Positions 1 to 6,770 are shown, numbered from the stretch's first letter. The stretch is 12,687 bases of DNA from Prevotellaceae bacterium (GCA_031268055.1 JAIRXY010000087.1:1-12687); one strand, 5' to 3'. Made by a program: numbers and translations. Notes: generated from the sequence alone by a model not told the origin.

Positions 1-4
1 ATTT

Positions 5-54
5 GAATGAAATCCTGCCCATCCTCAAATCCTGTAAATCCTGATTCAGACAAA
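5..54. repeat. 50-bp dispersed repeat, copy 1 (AATCCTG-rich)
   Basis: This 50-bp segment recurs at 9658-9707 in the same orientation with only two differences by eye (CC versus TA at the 14th-15th bases). It is itself built of short reiterations of AAATCCTG. It lies directly beside a copy of the hairpin-bearing GGGGCGTTCC repeat, and the second copy is also embedded in that repeat family. It has no coding potential. It looks like a dispersed intergenic element; how it spreads is not visible. Confidence 0.8.
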
Positions 55-60
55 GGGTGG

Positions 61-138
61 TGGGGCGTTCCGTTGTCCCGACGTTTCACGTCGGGCTACC
101 AATATTTCACCCGCTCCGGGTTGCCAGCCAGCGTGAAT
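61..138. repeat. GGGGCGTTCC hairpin repeat, copy 1
   Basis: This copy resembles the tandem 81-bp units at 9358-9519: GGGGCGTTCCGTTGTCCCGA, a hairpin (CCCGACGT, loop TTC, ACGTCGGG, at about 77-95), then GCTACCAATATTTCACCCG, then a CCAGCCAGCGTGAAT tail. The compact stem is perfect and preserved between copies although the loop differs (TTC here, TGC there), so structure may be conserved. Confidence 0.75.
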
Positions 139-357
139 AATGCGGACAAATGGTGGCGCAAGCCAATTTAAAATTCAAAATTCAAAATTTCTTTCAACCC
201 GCTCCAGATTATCTCGCTGGTGCAGGTTTGTAGCCCGTGTCGTTTTATCATATTGCTTGACGCTTGGCGCAGGCTGTGAGTATGCTCCAATGAAATATAA
301 GATAATCAGTCGATTATATACAATGTTGGCAAAAACTCAAAAATTATCCGGCCAGAC

Positions 358-387
358 AAAAAAATACCACATTAATGGTATTTTTTT
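358..387. terminator. A-tract/T-tract hairpin (bidirectional terminator or operator)
   Basis: A perfect 12-bp inverted repeat, AAAAAAATACCA at 358-369 and TGGTATTTTTTT at 376-387, has a 6-nt loop. After one mismatch the pairing extends through CAGA (353-356) with TCTG (389-392). Flanking A and T tracts are typical of a bidirectional intrinsic terminator, here perhaps ending a gene upstream of the window. It ends 16 nt before the TACTTTTG promoter core, so an operator role for the downstream operon is also possible. The stem is AT-rich, which weakens the terminator reading. Confidence 0.5.
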
Positions 388-403
388 ATCTGACAATTAG
401 CCC

Positions 404-411
404 TACTTTTG
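404..411 (+). promoter_or_regulatory. Bacteroidetes-type promoter core TACTTTTG for the sulfur operon
   Basis: TACTTTTG fits the Bacteroidetes -7 consensus TAnnTTTG exactly. No clear TTTG box stands 19-21 nt upstream; only the T tract of the hairpin falls there. Transcription starting a few bases downstream would give a leader under 20 nt before the cysteine synthase ATG at 435. It is the best promoter candidate for the genes that follow. Confidence 0.5.
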
Positions 412-434
412 CAAAAAATAATTGTTATACAACT

Positions 435-1370
435 ATGGCTAAGATTGCAGAAAGACTTACAGAGCTGATTGGCAATACGCCGCTTCTTGAGCTGGGCAAA
501 ATTGCGAGCATCAGCAAGGCAAACGCCCGGATTCTGGCAAAGTTGGAGTACCTGAATCCGGCGCGGAGCGTCAAAGACCGGATTGGCTTGGCGCTGATAG
601 AGGACGCCGAGGCAAGCGGCCTCCTCACCCCGCACAGCATTATCATTGAGCCTACCAGCGGAAATACCGGCATTGCTTTGGCTTTTATTGCAGCAGCCAA
701 AGGGTACAAGCTGATACTTACCATGCCCGACACGATGAGCGTTGAGCGCCGTAGCCTGCTGAGAGCGTTAGGCGCGGAGCTTGTCCTCACGCCCGGCTTT
801 GAGGGAATGGGCGGCGCTATTCGCAAGGCGGAAGAGTTGCAAAAGCAGCGCCCCGACTCGTTCATACCTCAACAATTTCAGAATCCATCCAACCCGCAAA
901 TCCACCGAACCACAACGGCGGAGGAAATTTGGAGGGATACCGACGGAAGTATTGATATTTTTGTTTCGGCGGTGGGCACCGGCGGAACAATTACCGGCAG
1001 CGGAGAAGTCCTCAAAAAGTACAATCCCGGCATCAAGGTGGTAGCGGTTGAGCCTTTCGATTCGCCGGTGTTGTCGGGCGGAAAACCCGGCCCGCACAAG
1101 ATACAGGGAATTGGCGCAGGATTTATCCCAAAGGTATTTAACCCCAAAATCGTAGATGAAATATTCAAGGTGAAGAATGAAGAAGCGTTTGAAACAAGCC
1201 GGCTCTTAGCCCGCGAGGAGGGGCTTTTGGTTGGAGCTTCCTCTGGGGCGGCTTCCTACGCCGCAATACAACTTGCAAAGAGGGTAGAAAATAGGGGGAA
1301 AACGATTGTAGCTATTCTGCCGGATACGGGCGAACGTTACCTCTCGACGCCTTTATACAACTTTGATTAG
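435..1370 (+). CDS. cysK: Cysteine synthase (O-acetylserine sulfhydrylase), CysK type
   Basis: This is a 311-residue PLP enzyme of fold type II that makes cysteine from an activated serine (O-acetylserine, or O-phosphoserine in some relatives) and a sulfide source. The PLP lysine is K47 in [11 protein letters not shown], the substrate loop is TSGNTG (74-79), the phosphate-binding glycine loop is GTGGTITG, and [16 protein letters not shown] matches classical CysK. Length is normal for the family. The frame is open from an ATG at 375, but the start at 435 is chosen because homology begins there and the extra 20 residues overlap the promoter core and hairpin. It leads the operon, 38 bp before a sulfur-carrier gene, an arrangement recalling cysM-cysO-mec of mycobacteria. 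By sequence it resembles CysK more than CysM, so thiocarboxylate use is inferred from context only. Confidence 0.93.
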   Translation: MAKIAERLTELIGNTPLLELGKIASISKANARILAKLEYLNPARSVKDRIGLALIEDAEASGLLTPHSIIIEPTSGNTGIALAFIAAAKGYKLILTMPDTMSVERRSLLRALGAELVLTPGFEGMGGAIRKAEELQKQRPDSFIPQQFQNPSNPQIHRTTTAEEIWRDTDGSIDIFVSAVGTGGTITGSGEVLKKYNPGIKVVAVEPFDSPVLSGGKPGPHKIQGIGAGFIPKVFNPKIVDEIFKVKNEEAFETSRLLAREEGLLVGASSGAASYAAIQLAKRVENRGKTIVAILPDTGERYLSTPLYNFD

Positions 1371-1408
1371 CAGTAAATTGTTAACATTTAAAATTACAGC
1401 AAACAGGC

Positions 1409-1624
1409 ATGGGAAAAATAACGGTAAACGGAAAGGAGCAGGACTTGAGCGCTCCGACAACGCTTGCAGCGTTGATTGCGCAGAACAACATCGCGCAGCC
1501 CGACATGGTTTCGGTGCAGCTCAACGAGGAGTTTGTAAATAGGGAGGACTACGCGACCACCACGCTAAAGGATGGTGATGAAGTTGACTTTTTGTACTTT
1601 ATGGGAGGAGGAGGCCTGCAATGA
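1409..1624 (+). CDS. ThiS/CysO/HcyS-like sulfur carrier protein with GGGG-LQ tail
   Basis: A 71-residue ubiquitin-fold (beta-grasp) sulfur carrier. It starts MGKITVNGKEQDL, has the family's DGDEVDFLYF strand near the end, and finishes with M-G-G-G-G-L-Q. Proteins of this family carry sulfur as a thiocarboxylate on a terminal GG, formed after adenylation by a ThiF/MoeB enzyme. Here two residues (L70, Q71) follow the glycines, so the carrier should be inactive until trimmed. In QbsE of Pseudomonas and HcyS of Wolinella a JAMM peptidase removes such tails, and a JAMM gene lies in this operon. The stop overlaps the ATG of the next gene (ATGA). A thiamin role is less likely because no thiazole genes are present. 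Confidence 0.88.
   Translation: MGKITVNGKEQDLSAPTTLAALIAQNNIAQPDMVSVQLNEEFVNREDYATTTLKDGDEVDFLYFMGGGGLQ
1608..1618 (+). promoter_or_regulatory. Ribosome-binding site embedded in the carrier's poly-Gly codons
   Basis: The codons for the four C-terminal glycines of the carrier read GGAGGAGGAGG, a strong Shine-Dalgarno-like tract just upstream of the overlapping ATG of the moeB-like gene. Most other genes here have A-rich leaders with no such site. The tract probably couples translation of the activating enzyme to that of its carrier. Confidence 0.5.
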
Positions 1625-2436
1625 ACTTTACCGAAGACCAGATAAACAGGTACAGCCGGCATATTCTGCTTCAGGACGTAGGGGTAGAAGGTCAGGAAAA
1701 AATCAGCAGCGGGAAGGTGCTGGTGGTGGGCGCAGGAGGGTTAGGCGCTCCGGTTGCCCTCTACTTGGCAGCCGCCGGCGTGGGTACCATTGGCGTCATC
1801 GACGGCGACGTTGTGGATTTGAGCAACCTCCAGCGGCAGATTATCCACTTCACGGCAGACGTAGGAAAACCTAAGGTCATCTCCGCCAAGGAAAAAATCA
1901 ACCGCTTAAACCCTGATGTTCGGGTTGTTACCTACCAAGCGCTCCTTACGTCGGAGAATGCGCAGGAAATTATCAAGGACTACGATTTTGTGGTGGACGG
2001 CACCGACAACTTTCCCGTGAAATTCCTGATTAACGACGCTTGCGTCCTTGCCGGAAAGCCATTTTCGCACGGAGGCATCCTGCGCTTTGAAGGTCAAACG
2101 CTGACGTACCTGCCGGAGGCGCCCTGCTACCGCTGCCTGTTTCACTCCCCTCCCCCGCCAAACGCCGTTCCTACCTGCTCGCAAGCCGGCGTGCTGGGCG
2201 CTATTGCGGGTATGCTGGGGACAATTCAGGCGGCGGAAGCCCTGAAATACCTAACGGGGGTGGGCGAGCTGCTAACCGGCAAGTTGCTTACGTTCAACGC
2301 AAAAACTATGAACTTTCGGACTATTAAGACGAAGCGCTCGGAGAAGTGCCCGGTTTGCGGAAAAAATCCCACAATAACAAAGTTAATTGATTATGAACAA
2401 GCGGTTTGTGATATATCCGACCGCAAAAAACGCTAA
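1621..2436 (+). CDS. moeB: MoeB/ThiF-family sulfur-carrier adenylyltransferase
   Basis: This 271-residue E1-like enzyme would adenylate the C-terminus of a sulfur carrier with ATP. The nucleotide-binding loop is GAGGLG (37-42), followed by the family DGDVVDLSNLQRQ segment (61-73) and DGTDNF (126-131). C169 and C172 (CYRC) with C243 and C246 (CPVC) form the usual structural zinc site. C186 in PTCSQAGVLG sits at the position of the conserved cysteine of MoeB/ThiF proteins. It has no C-terminal rhodanese domain, so sulfur must come from another protein such as TusA, DsrE or the desulfurase encoded nearby. Its start overlaps the carrier's stop, so that carrier is the natural partner. No molybdopterin or thiamin gene is nearby, so the symbol describes family rather than pathway. 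Confidence 0.9.
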   Translation: MNFTEDQINRYSRHILLQDVGVEGQEKISSGKVLVVGAGGLGAPVALYLAAAGVGTIGVIDGDVVDLSNLQRQIIHFTADVGKPKVISAKEKINRLNPDVRVVTYQALLTSENAQEIIKDYDFVVDGTDNFPVKFLINDACVLAGKPFSHGGILRFEGQTLTYLPEAPCYRCLFHSPPPPNAVPTCSQAGVLGAIAGMLGTIQAAEALKYLTGVGELLTGKLLTFNAKTMNFRTIKTKRSEKCPVCGKNPTITKLIDYEQAVCDISDRKKR

Positions 2437-2441
2437 AAAAA

Positions 2442-2930
2442 ATGGCAGACAATAACCAAGCAAAAAAGCTATCCATCATCGCTTTCAGCGGTGATTTTGA
2501 CAAGCTCACGGCCGTTTTCACGCTGGCTACGGGGGCGGCAGCCGTGGGATACGAGGTAAATCTTTTCTTCACGTTCTGGGGGCTGGACGCCATCAAAATC
2601 AAGCAGGGGCGCTCTCCTGTGGGCAAGGGATTTTTGCCTAAGGTGTTCGGTATTATGATGGGCGGCCTGAAAGCGTCGCCGGTGAGCAGGCTTAACTTTT
2701 TTGGCATTAGCCCCAAAATTTTTCGCCACCTGATGCGAAAAAACAGCGTGGCCACCTTAGAAGAGCTGGTGGAGGCCGCCAAGCAGCTGAATATTAACTT
2801 CTACGCCTGCGAGATGGCTATGCACGTTTTGGGGCTGCAAAAAACCGACTTCATTCCCGAAGTTAAAGATGTGCTGGGCGTTGCCTCCTTCCTGACCCTG
2901 TCGGAGGGCGGACAAACCCTGTTTATTTAG
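2442..2930 (+). CDS. DsrE/DsrF-like family protein (DsrE2 type)
   Basis: A 162-residue protein of the DsrE superfamily, of the larger DsrE2-like kind. Visible signatures are the ATGAAAVGYEVNLFFTFWGL segment (29-48), a central Gly/Met-rich stretch (MMGG), the SVATLEELVEAAKQL helix and NFYACEMAMHVLG, which holds the single candidate persulfide cysteine C123. Proteins of this group act with TusA in sulfur transfer and are found with rhodaneses and sulfur oxidation or assimilation genes. The gene starts 5 bp after moeB. There is no signal peptide; hydrophobic segments at 25-47 could make it membrane-associated. Exact donor and acceptor cannot be read from sequence. Confidence 0.82.
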   Translation: MADNNQAKKLSIIAFSGDFDKLTAVFTLATGAAAVGYEVNLFFTFWGLDAIKIKQGRSPVGKGFLPKVFGIMMGGLKASPVSRLNFFGISPKIFRHLMRKNSVATLEELVEAAKQLNINFYACEMAMHVLGLQKTDFIPEVKDVLGVASFLTLSEGGQTLFI

Positions 2931-3013
2931 GAACTTTGCTCTTTTTTATAGCAGACCCTTATCGACGCTTCCCGCGCCGTCGCAAAAAAGTCCGTAGGAC
3001 TTTAAGATGGATA

Positions 3014-3095
3014 ACCCCGCGCAAGCGCAGCGCAGCACGGGGTAGCCAGCGCAACACGCAGCACGGGATAGCGCAGCGCAGCACGCAGCACAGGA
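3014..3095 (+). repeat. Short GC-rich tandem repeats in the DsrE-TusA spacer
   Basis: The 222-bp gap between DsrE and TusA genes breaks an otherwise tight operon. It holds about three degenerate ~24-bp units built on GCGCAGCGCAGCACGGGGTA, such as CGCAGCACGGGGTAGC, CGCAGCACGGGATAGC and CGCAGCACAGGATAA. The first lies in a hairpin with stem ACCCCG (3014-3019) and CGGGGT (3038-3043). No T tract follows and no convincing gene is present. Possible roles are RNA stability, partial termination, or simply an inserted repeat. Confidence 0.6.
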
Positions 3096-3152
3096 TAAAA
3101 CGAGTACCAATTGCAGGTTATTAATTTCTCATTACTAAAATCTTAAGCTATT

Positions 3153-3380
3153 ATGGCAACATACAACTTGGACATAACAAAGGAGCATTGCCCAATGACT
3201 TTTGTGAAAACAAAAATCGAGCTAAACAAGCTCCAAAAGGGAGACATCCTGAACGTAAAAGTGGCGGAAGGCGAGCCGCTGGAAAACATCCCGAAAAGCG
3301 CGGCAGAGCAGGGATTCAACGTTTTGTCGGTGGAGAAAACGGAAACGCCGGGCATTCACAGCATCAAAATAGAAAAATGA
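3153..3380 (+). CDS. TusA-family sulfurtransferase (SirA-like)
   Basis: A 75-residue TusA-family protein, a small cytoplasmic persulfide carrier that passes sulfur from desulfurases or DsrE proteins to acceptors. LDITKEHCPMTFVKTKIELN matches the N-terminal motif, with C13 as the persulfide cysteine. The common CPxP becomes CPMT, a variant also met in other TusA-like proteins. The rest (KGDILNVKVAEGEPLENIPKSAAEQGFNV) fits the beta-alpha-beta fold. Its stop overlaps the start of the JAMM gene (ATGA), so the two are probably coupled. A role linking the encapsulated desulfurase to the sulfur carrier is inferred from the operon. Confidence 0.87.
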   Translation: MATYNLDITKEHCPMTFVKTKIELNKLQKGDILNVKVAEGEPLENIPKSAAEQGFNVLSVEKTETPGIHSIKIEK

Positions 3381-3781
3381 TTCTTATTCCACAAGCAATA
3401 CTCAACGGTATCACTGCGCAAGCCCTAAGCGAGCTGCCAAACGAAGCCTGTGGGTTGCTGGCAGGCAGCGGAAGCGAGGTGACAAAGCAGTATCCGCTGA
3501 CCAACGTTGACCATAGCCCCGAGCACTTTTCCCTCGACCCCAAGGAGCAGTTTCGGGCTTTGCGGGAGGCGCGGTCGCAAGGATACCGGATAGTGGCAAG
3601 CTACCATAGCCACCCCCAAACGCCTGCCCGCCCGTCGGAGGAAGATATACGGCTGGCTTTCGACCCCGACCTTATCTACCTCATTCTCTCTCTGCAAGAA
3701 AGAGAAAATCCGGCGCTAAAGGCTTTTTCCATCAAAAACGGAAAGGTAGCCCCAATTGAAATTGAAATAGTAAACTGTTAA
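3377..3781 (+). CDS. JAMM/M67 metallopeptidase (Mec/QbsD/HcyD-like)
   Basis: A 134-residue JAMM (Mov34/MPN) zinc peptidase. The catalytic set is complete: E23 in NEACGLLAG, H77 and H79 in YHSHP, S87 and D90, giving HxHx(7)Sx(2)D. The start at 3377 overlaps the TusA stop by ATGA; the frame stays open upstream but that part is TusA sequence in another frame. Bacterial homologues act on sulfur carriers: Mec releases cysteine from the CysO-cysteine adduct, and QbsD or HcyD remove residues after the carrier's GG. With a carrier ending GGGG-LQ and a cysteine synthase in the same operon, either or both reactions are plausible. It is not expected to be a ubiquitin protease. Confidence 0.9.
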   Translation: MILIPQAILNGITAQALSELPNEACGLLAGSGSEVTKQYPLTNVDHSPEHFSLDPKEQFRALREARSQGYRIVASYHSHPQTPARPSEEDIRLAFDPDLIYLILSLQERENPALKAFSIKNGKVAPIEIEIVNC

Positions 3782-3817
3782 CATAACCACAAACCATTCA
3801 TTAACTACAACACTGCT

Positions 3818-5257
3818 ATGGCACAAAACGATTTACAGCGCAGCATTGCTACGTCAACGGCAAAAAAGCTGGCAACCACCACCAAAACGCCCCCACAGAT
3901 GGGGTCTATCACTCCACGACTGCTGCTAAAGTTGCTCCCGTGGGTGCAGGTCGACTCAGGAACTTACCGCGTAAACCGCACCAAGGTAGAGCTGAAAAAA
4001 GCAGAGCGAATTGAAGTGGAATTTTTCAATGGCGTTCCCTCTTTTCGGGTAGAATCGTTCCGAAGAATACCGCTATTTGCTCACATTGAGCAAGATATAG
4101 TAAACCGGCTGGCCAAAAAATTCCAAGTGGAAAACACCGGATTGGGCGATACCCTGATTGGAGAGGGCAAAGACCGGCAAAAATTCTTTATTGTTGCCCA
4201 AGGGCAGGTAGAAATATCAAGCAAGGGCACCCACGGCGAGGATTTGCGCATCGCTATACTTTCGGAGGGCGAGTACTTTGGGGAGGCCAACCTGCTTTCC
4301 GACAAAGCCTCGTCCGTAACGGTGAAGGCCATTACGCCTGCCGTGTTCTTCACGCTGAACAGCAAGGAGCTGGAGGGAATTATCAAGGATATACCCACCT
4401 TTAGGGAGCAGTTTCAGAAGGCAATTGATGAGCACCTCCGCCTGAAAGCTACGGTTAACGCACACGGGGAAAAGCATATAGACTTGGCCTCGGGGCACGA
4501 GGAGTACAACATCATCCCCGAAACGTACATCGACTACGAAGAGGAGCCACGCGAGTATCCCCTGAATACGCTTCAGACGGTGGTGCGCGTTCACACCCGC
4601 GTTACCGATTTGCACAATAACCCCTACAACCAGCTCGAGCAGCAAATGCGCCTGAGCATTGAGAGCATTAAGGAGCGGCAGGAGTGGGAGCTAATCAACA
4701 ACAAGGATTTTGGGCTGCTGGCGAGCGTAGAGCCGGGGTACCGCATCAGCGCCCGCTACGGGTCGCCTACACCCGACGACTTGGACGAGCTGCTATCGTT
4801 AGTCTGGAAAAAACCCTCGTTCTTTCTGGCTCATCCGCGCGCCGTGGCAGCCTTTGAGCGGGAGTGCACGTGGCGCGGCGTACCGCCCGTGACAACGGTG
4901 GTATTTGGCGTGCCGGTAATCACGTGGCGCGGCGTGCCCATCATCCCCAGCGACAAGGTGGAGATTCAGGGGCAGTACCTCACCAACCGTGGAGTAGGAA
5001 CAACAAGCTTTATTCTGGTGCGCACCGGCGAGCAGGAGCAGGGCGTGGTAGGGCTTCATCAGGCGGGCATTCCGGGCGAAATTGCCCCCAGCCTTTCTGC
5101 ACGACTCATGGGGTTGGACAAGTTTGCCGTGGCCAGCTACCTGCTGACAAAATACTTCTCGCTGGCCTCGCTAACGGACGACGCTATTGCTGCGCTCGAA
5201 AACGTGGAGGTGGGCTACTACCACGACTACAACAACCGTAAAACGCTCCTAAAGTAA
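3818..5257 (+). CDS. Family 2B encapsulin shell protein with cNMP-binding-like insert
   Basis: A 479-residue HK97-fold shell protein. The N-terminal arm has LLKLLPWVQVDSGTYRVNR (36-54), typical of family 2 encapsulins. A cyclic-nucleotide-binding-like domain is inserted at about 85-205 (IPLFAHIEQDIVNRLAKKF, then GEYFGEANLLSDKASSVTVK). The shell fold resumes with TVVRVHTRVTDLHNNPYNQLEQQMR, PEPGYR-like EPGYRISARYG, FLAHPRAVAAFERECTWRGVPP and ITWRGVPIIPSDK. The insert defines type 2B. In the phosphate-binding cassette the arginine expected after FGE is serine (S165), so canonical cAMP binding is doubtful. Family 2 shells assemble into nanocompartments that load enzymes by disordered N-terminal extensions; the next gene, 9 bp on, encodes such an enzyme. 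Related to SrpI and EshA of the literature. Confidence 0.9.
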   Translation: MAQNDLQRSIATSTAKKLATTTKTPPQMGSITPRLLLKLLPWVQVDSGTYRVNRTKVELKKAERIEVEFFNGVPSFRVESFRRIPLFAHIEQDIVNRLAKKFQVENTGLGDTLIGEGKDRQKFFIVAQGQVEISSKGTHGEDLRIAILSEGEYFGEANLLSDKASSVTVKAITPAVFFTLNSKELEGIIKDIPTFREQFQKAIDEHLRLKATVNAHGEKHIDLASGHEEYNIIPETYIDYEEEPREYPLNTLQTVVRVHTRVTDLHNNPYNQLEQQMRLSIESIKERQEWELINNKDFGLLASVEPGYRISARYGSPTPDDLDELLSLVWKKPSFFLAHPRAVAAFERECTWRGVPPVTTVVFGVPVITWRGVPIIPSDKVEIQGQYLTNRGVGTTSFILVRTGEQEQGVVGLHQAGIPGEIAPSLSARLMGLDKFAVASYLLTKYFSLASLTDDAIAALENVEVGYYHDYNNRKTLLK

Positions 5258-5266
5258 AAAAATGCT

Positions 5267-6733
5267 ATGGCAGATGAAGCAATTGATTTAAGCAGCGTTT
5301 ATGCATCTTTCCGGCGGTTGCAGGATTCACCTTTGCAGCCCCGCGCGGAGGGCATTTTTCCCGAAGCAGGGGAGCTGGCGGGGCTATTCTTTGCCGACAA
5401 CGACGATACGCCCACGGAGGGACCCACGCTGCGTTCGGCGGCAGAGCAGGAGTTTGCCGATACAGGCTACTCCCAATACTCTTTTTTGAGAGACCAGCCC
5501 ATCACCTACAGCGGACGGGAGACCTTTGACGTGCAGGCTATCCGCAAGGATTTCCCGATTCTGCACCAAAAGGTCAACGGGAAAGACCTGATTTGGTTTG
5601 ACAACGCCGCCACAACCCAAAAACCCCGACAGGTGATTGAAGCCCTCGCGCGCTACTACGAGCACGACAACTCCAACATTCACCGCGCCTCGCATACGCT
5701 GGCGGCGCGCGCTACCGACGGCTACGAGGGTGCGCGGGAGAAAGTTAGCCGATTCATCAACGCGCCGTCGGCGGAGGATATCATCTTTGTGCGGGGAACA
5801 ACCGAGGGCATAAACTTGGTTGCGCAGACTTTCGGCCGAAAGTTTATCAGGCCGGGCGACGAAATCATCATCTCTACCTTAGACCACCACGCAAATATTG
5901 TCCCATGGCAGCAGCTGGCCAAGGAGCGGAGCGCAAAGCTGCTCGTTATCCCCGTCAACGACAGGGGTGAGATAATTTTGGAAGCCTACGAAAGCTTGCT
6001 AAGCCCGCGGACAAAAATTGTTTCGTTTGCGCAGGTAAACAATACTTTTGGCACCATCCTGCCGGCCAAAATAATGGTGGACATGGCGAAGCGCTACGGC
6101 GCGCGCGTGCTGATAGACGGCGCGCAATCCGTTGCCCACGCGCCGGTGGACGTGCAGGATTTGGATGTGGACTTTTTTGTGTTCTCCGGCCATAAAATTT
6201 ACGCGCCAAACGGGATAGGCGCAGTCTACGGCAAAAAGGAGCTGCTGGAGCTGCTCCCGCCGTGGCAGAGCGGCGGTAACATGATTAAGGATGTTACCTT
6301 TGAGGAAACGGTTTTCAGCGCGCCGCCCCACAAGTTCGAGGCGGGAACGCCCAACGTGGCCGACGCTATTGGCTTGGGCGCCGCGCTGGACTACGTCGGC
6401 AGGATAGGCATCCTGAACATCGAAAAGTACGAGCATTACCTCACGGAGTACGCCCGCAAGGAGCTGGGCAAGGTAAACGGTCTCCGCCTGATTGGTAATC
6501 CCCGCGAGCGGGTGAGCGTAGTATCCTTCATCCTCCCCGCCATACCCACACCCGAAGTCGGGAAGCTGCTGGACAGAGAAGGCATTGCCCTCAGAGCAGG
6601 CCATCACTGCGCCCAACCCGCCCTGCGGCGGCTCGGCGTAGAGGCAACCGTGCGCCCCTCGCTCTCCTTTTACAACACAACAGCAGAAATCGACCGGCTG
6701 GTGGAGGCGGTGGAGAAAATACTTCAGAATTAG
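5267..6733 (+). CDS. SufS-like cysteine desulfurase, probable encapsulin cargo
   Basis: A 488-residue class V aminotransferase that takes sulfur from cysteine as a persulfide, leaving alanine. The catalytic domain starts near residue 87 (FDVQAIRKDFPIL). It shows the HHAN motif (207-210), the PLP aspartate in DGAQ (284-287), the PLP lysine K310 in SGHKIYAPNG, the catalytic cysteine C448 in RAGHHCAQP and R463 in VRPSLSFYN. SufS enzymes are about 406 residues; the extra ~86 at the N-terminus (acidic, Pro/Gly-rich, with GELAGLFFADND and GYSQYSFLRDQ) look disordered and fit a cargo-loading domain. The gene follows the shell gene by 9 bp. No other Suf gene is nearby, so iron-sulfur assembly is not its obvious job; sulfur storage or supply to TusA and the carrier is more likely. 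Confidence 0.92.
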   Translation: MADEAIDLSSVYASFRRLQDSPLQPRAEGIFPEAGELAGLFFADNDDTPTEGPTLRSAAEQEFADTGYSQYSFLRDQPITYSGRETFDVQAIRKDFPILHQKVNGKDLIWFDNAATTQKPRQVIEALARYYEHDNSNIHRASHTLAARATDGYEGAREKVSRFINAPSAEDIIFVRGTTEGINLVAQTFGRKFIRPGDEIIISTLDHHANIVPWQQLAKERSAKLLVIPVNDRGEIILEAYESLLSPRTKIVSFAQVNNTFGTILPAKIMVDMAKRYGARVLIDGAQSVAHAPVDVQDLDVDFFVFSGHKIYAPNGIGAVYGKKELLELLPPWQSGGNMIKDVTFEETVFSAPPHKFEAGTPNVADAIGLGAALDYVGRIGILNIEKYEHYLTEYARKELGKVNGLRLIGNPRERVSVVSFILPAIPTPEVGKLLDREGIALRAGHHCAQPALRRLGVEATVRPSLSFYNTTAEIDRLVEAVEKILQN

Positions 6734-6770
6734 GAATTACGAATTGGCTTACGCCGCCAAGCGGCAAATC

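Noticed and set aside
140..400. 86-codon frame upstream of cysK
   Set aside because: It runs through repeats and the hairpin, overlaps the promoter region and has no recognisable domain.
1409..2436. Thiamin or molybdopterin biosynthesis locus
   Set aside because: ThiS- and MoeB-like proteins occur, but no thiazole synthase, ThiH or other Moa/Moe genes are present; the cysteine synthase and JAMM context fits better.
2936..3124. 62-codon frame between the DsrE and TusA genes
   Set aside because: Arg/Gln/Ser-rich translation of the GC-rich short repeats; no family resemblance.
4864..4940. Repeated TWRGVP and matching ACGTGGCGCGGCGT DNA in the encapsulin gene, suspected internal duplication
   Set aside because: Both segments belong to the normal family 2 encapsulin fold (ECT.RGVPP and ITWRG.P), so it is not a recent duplication.
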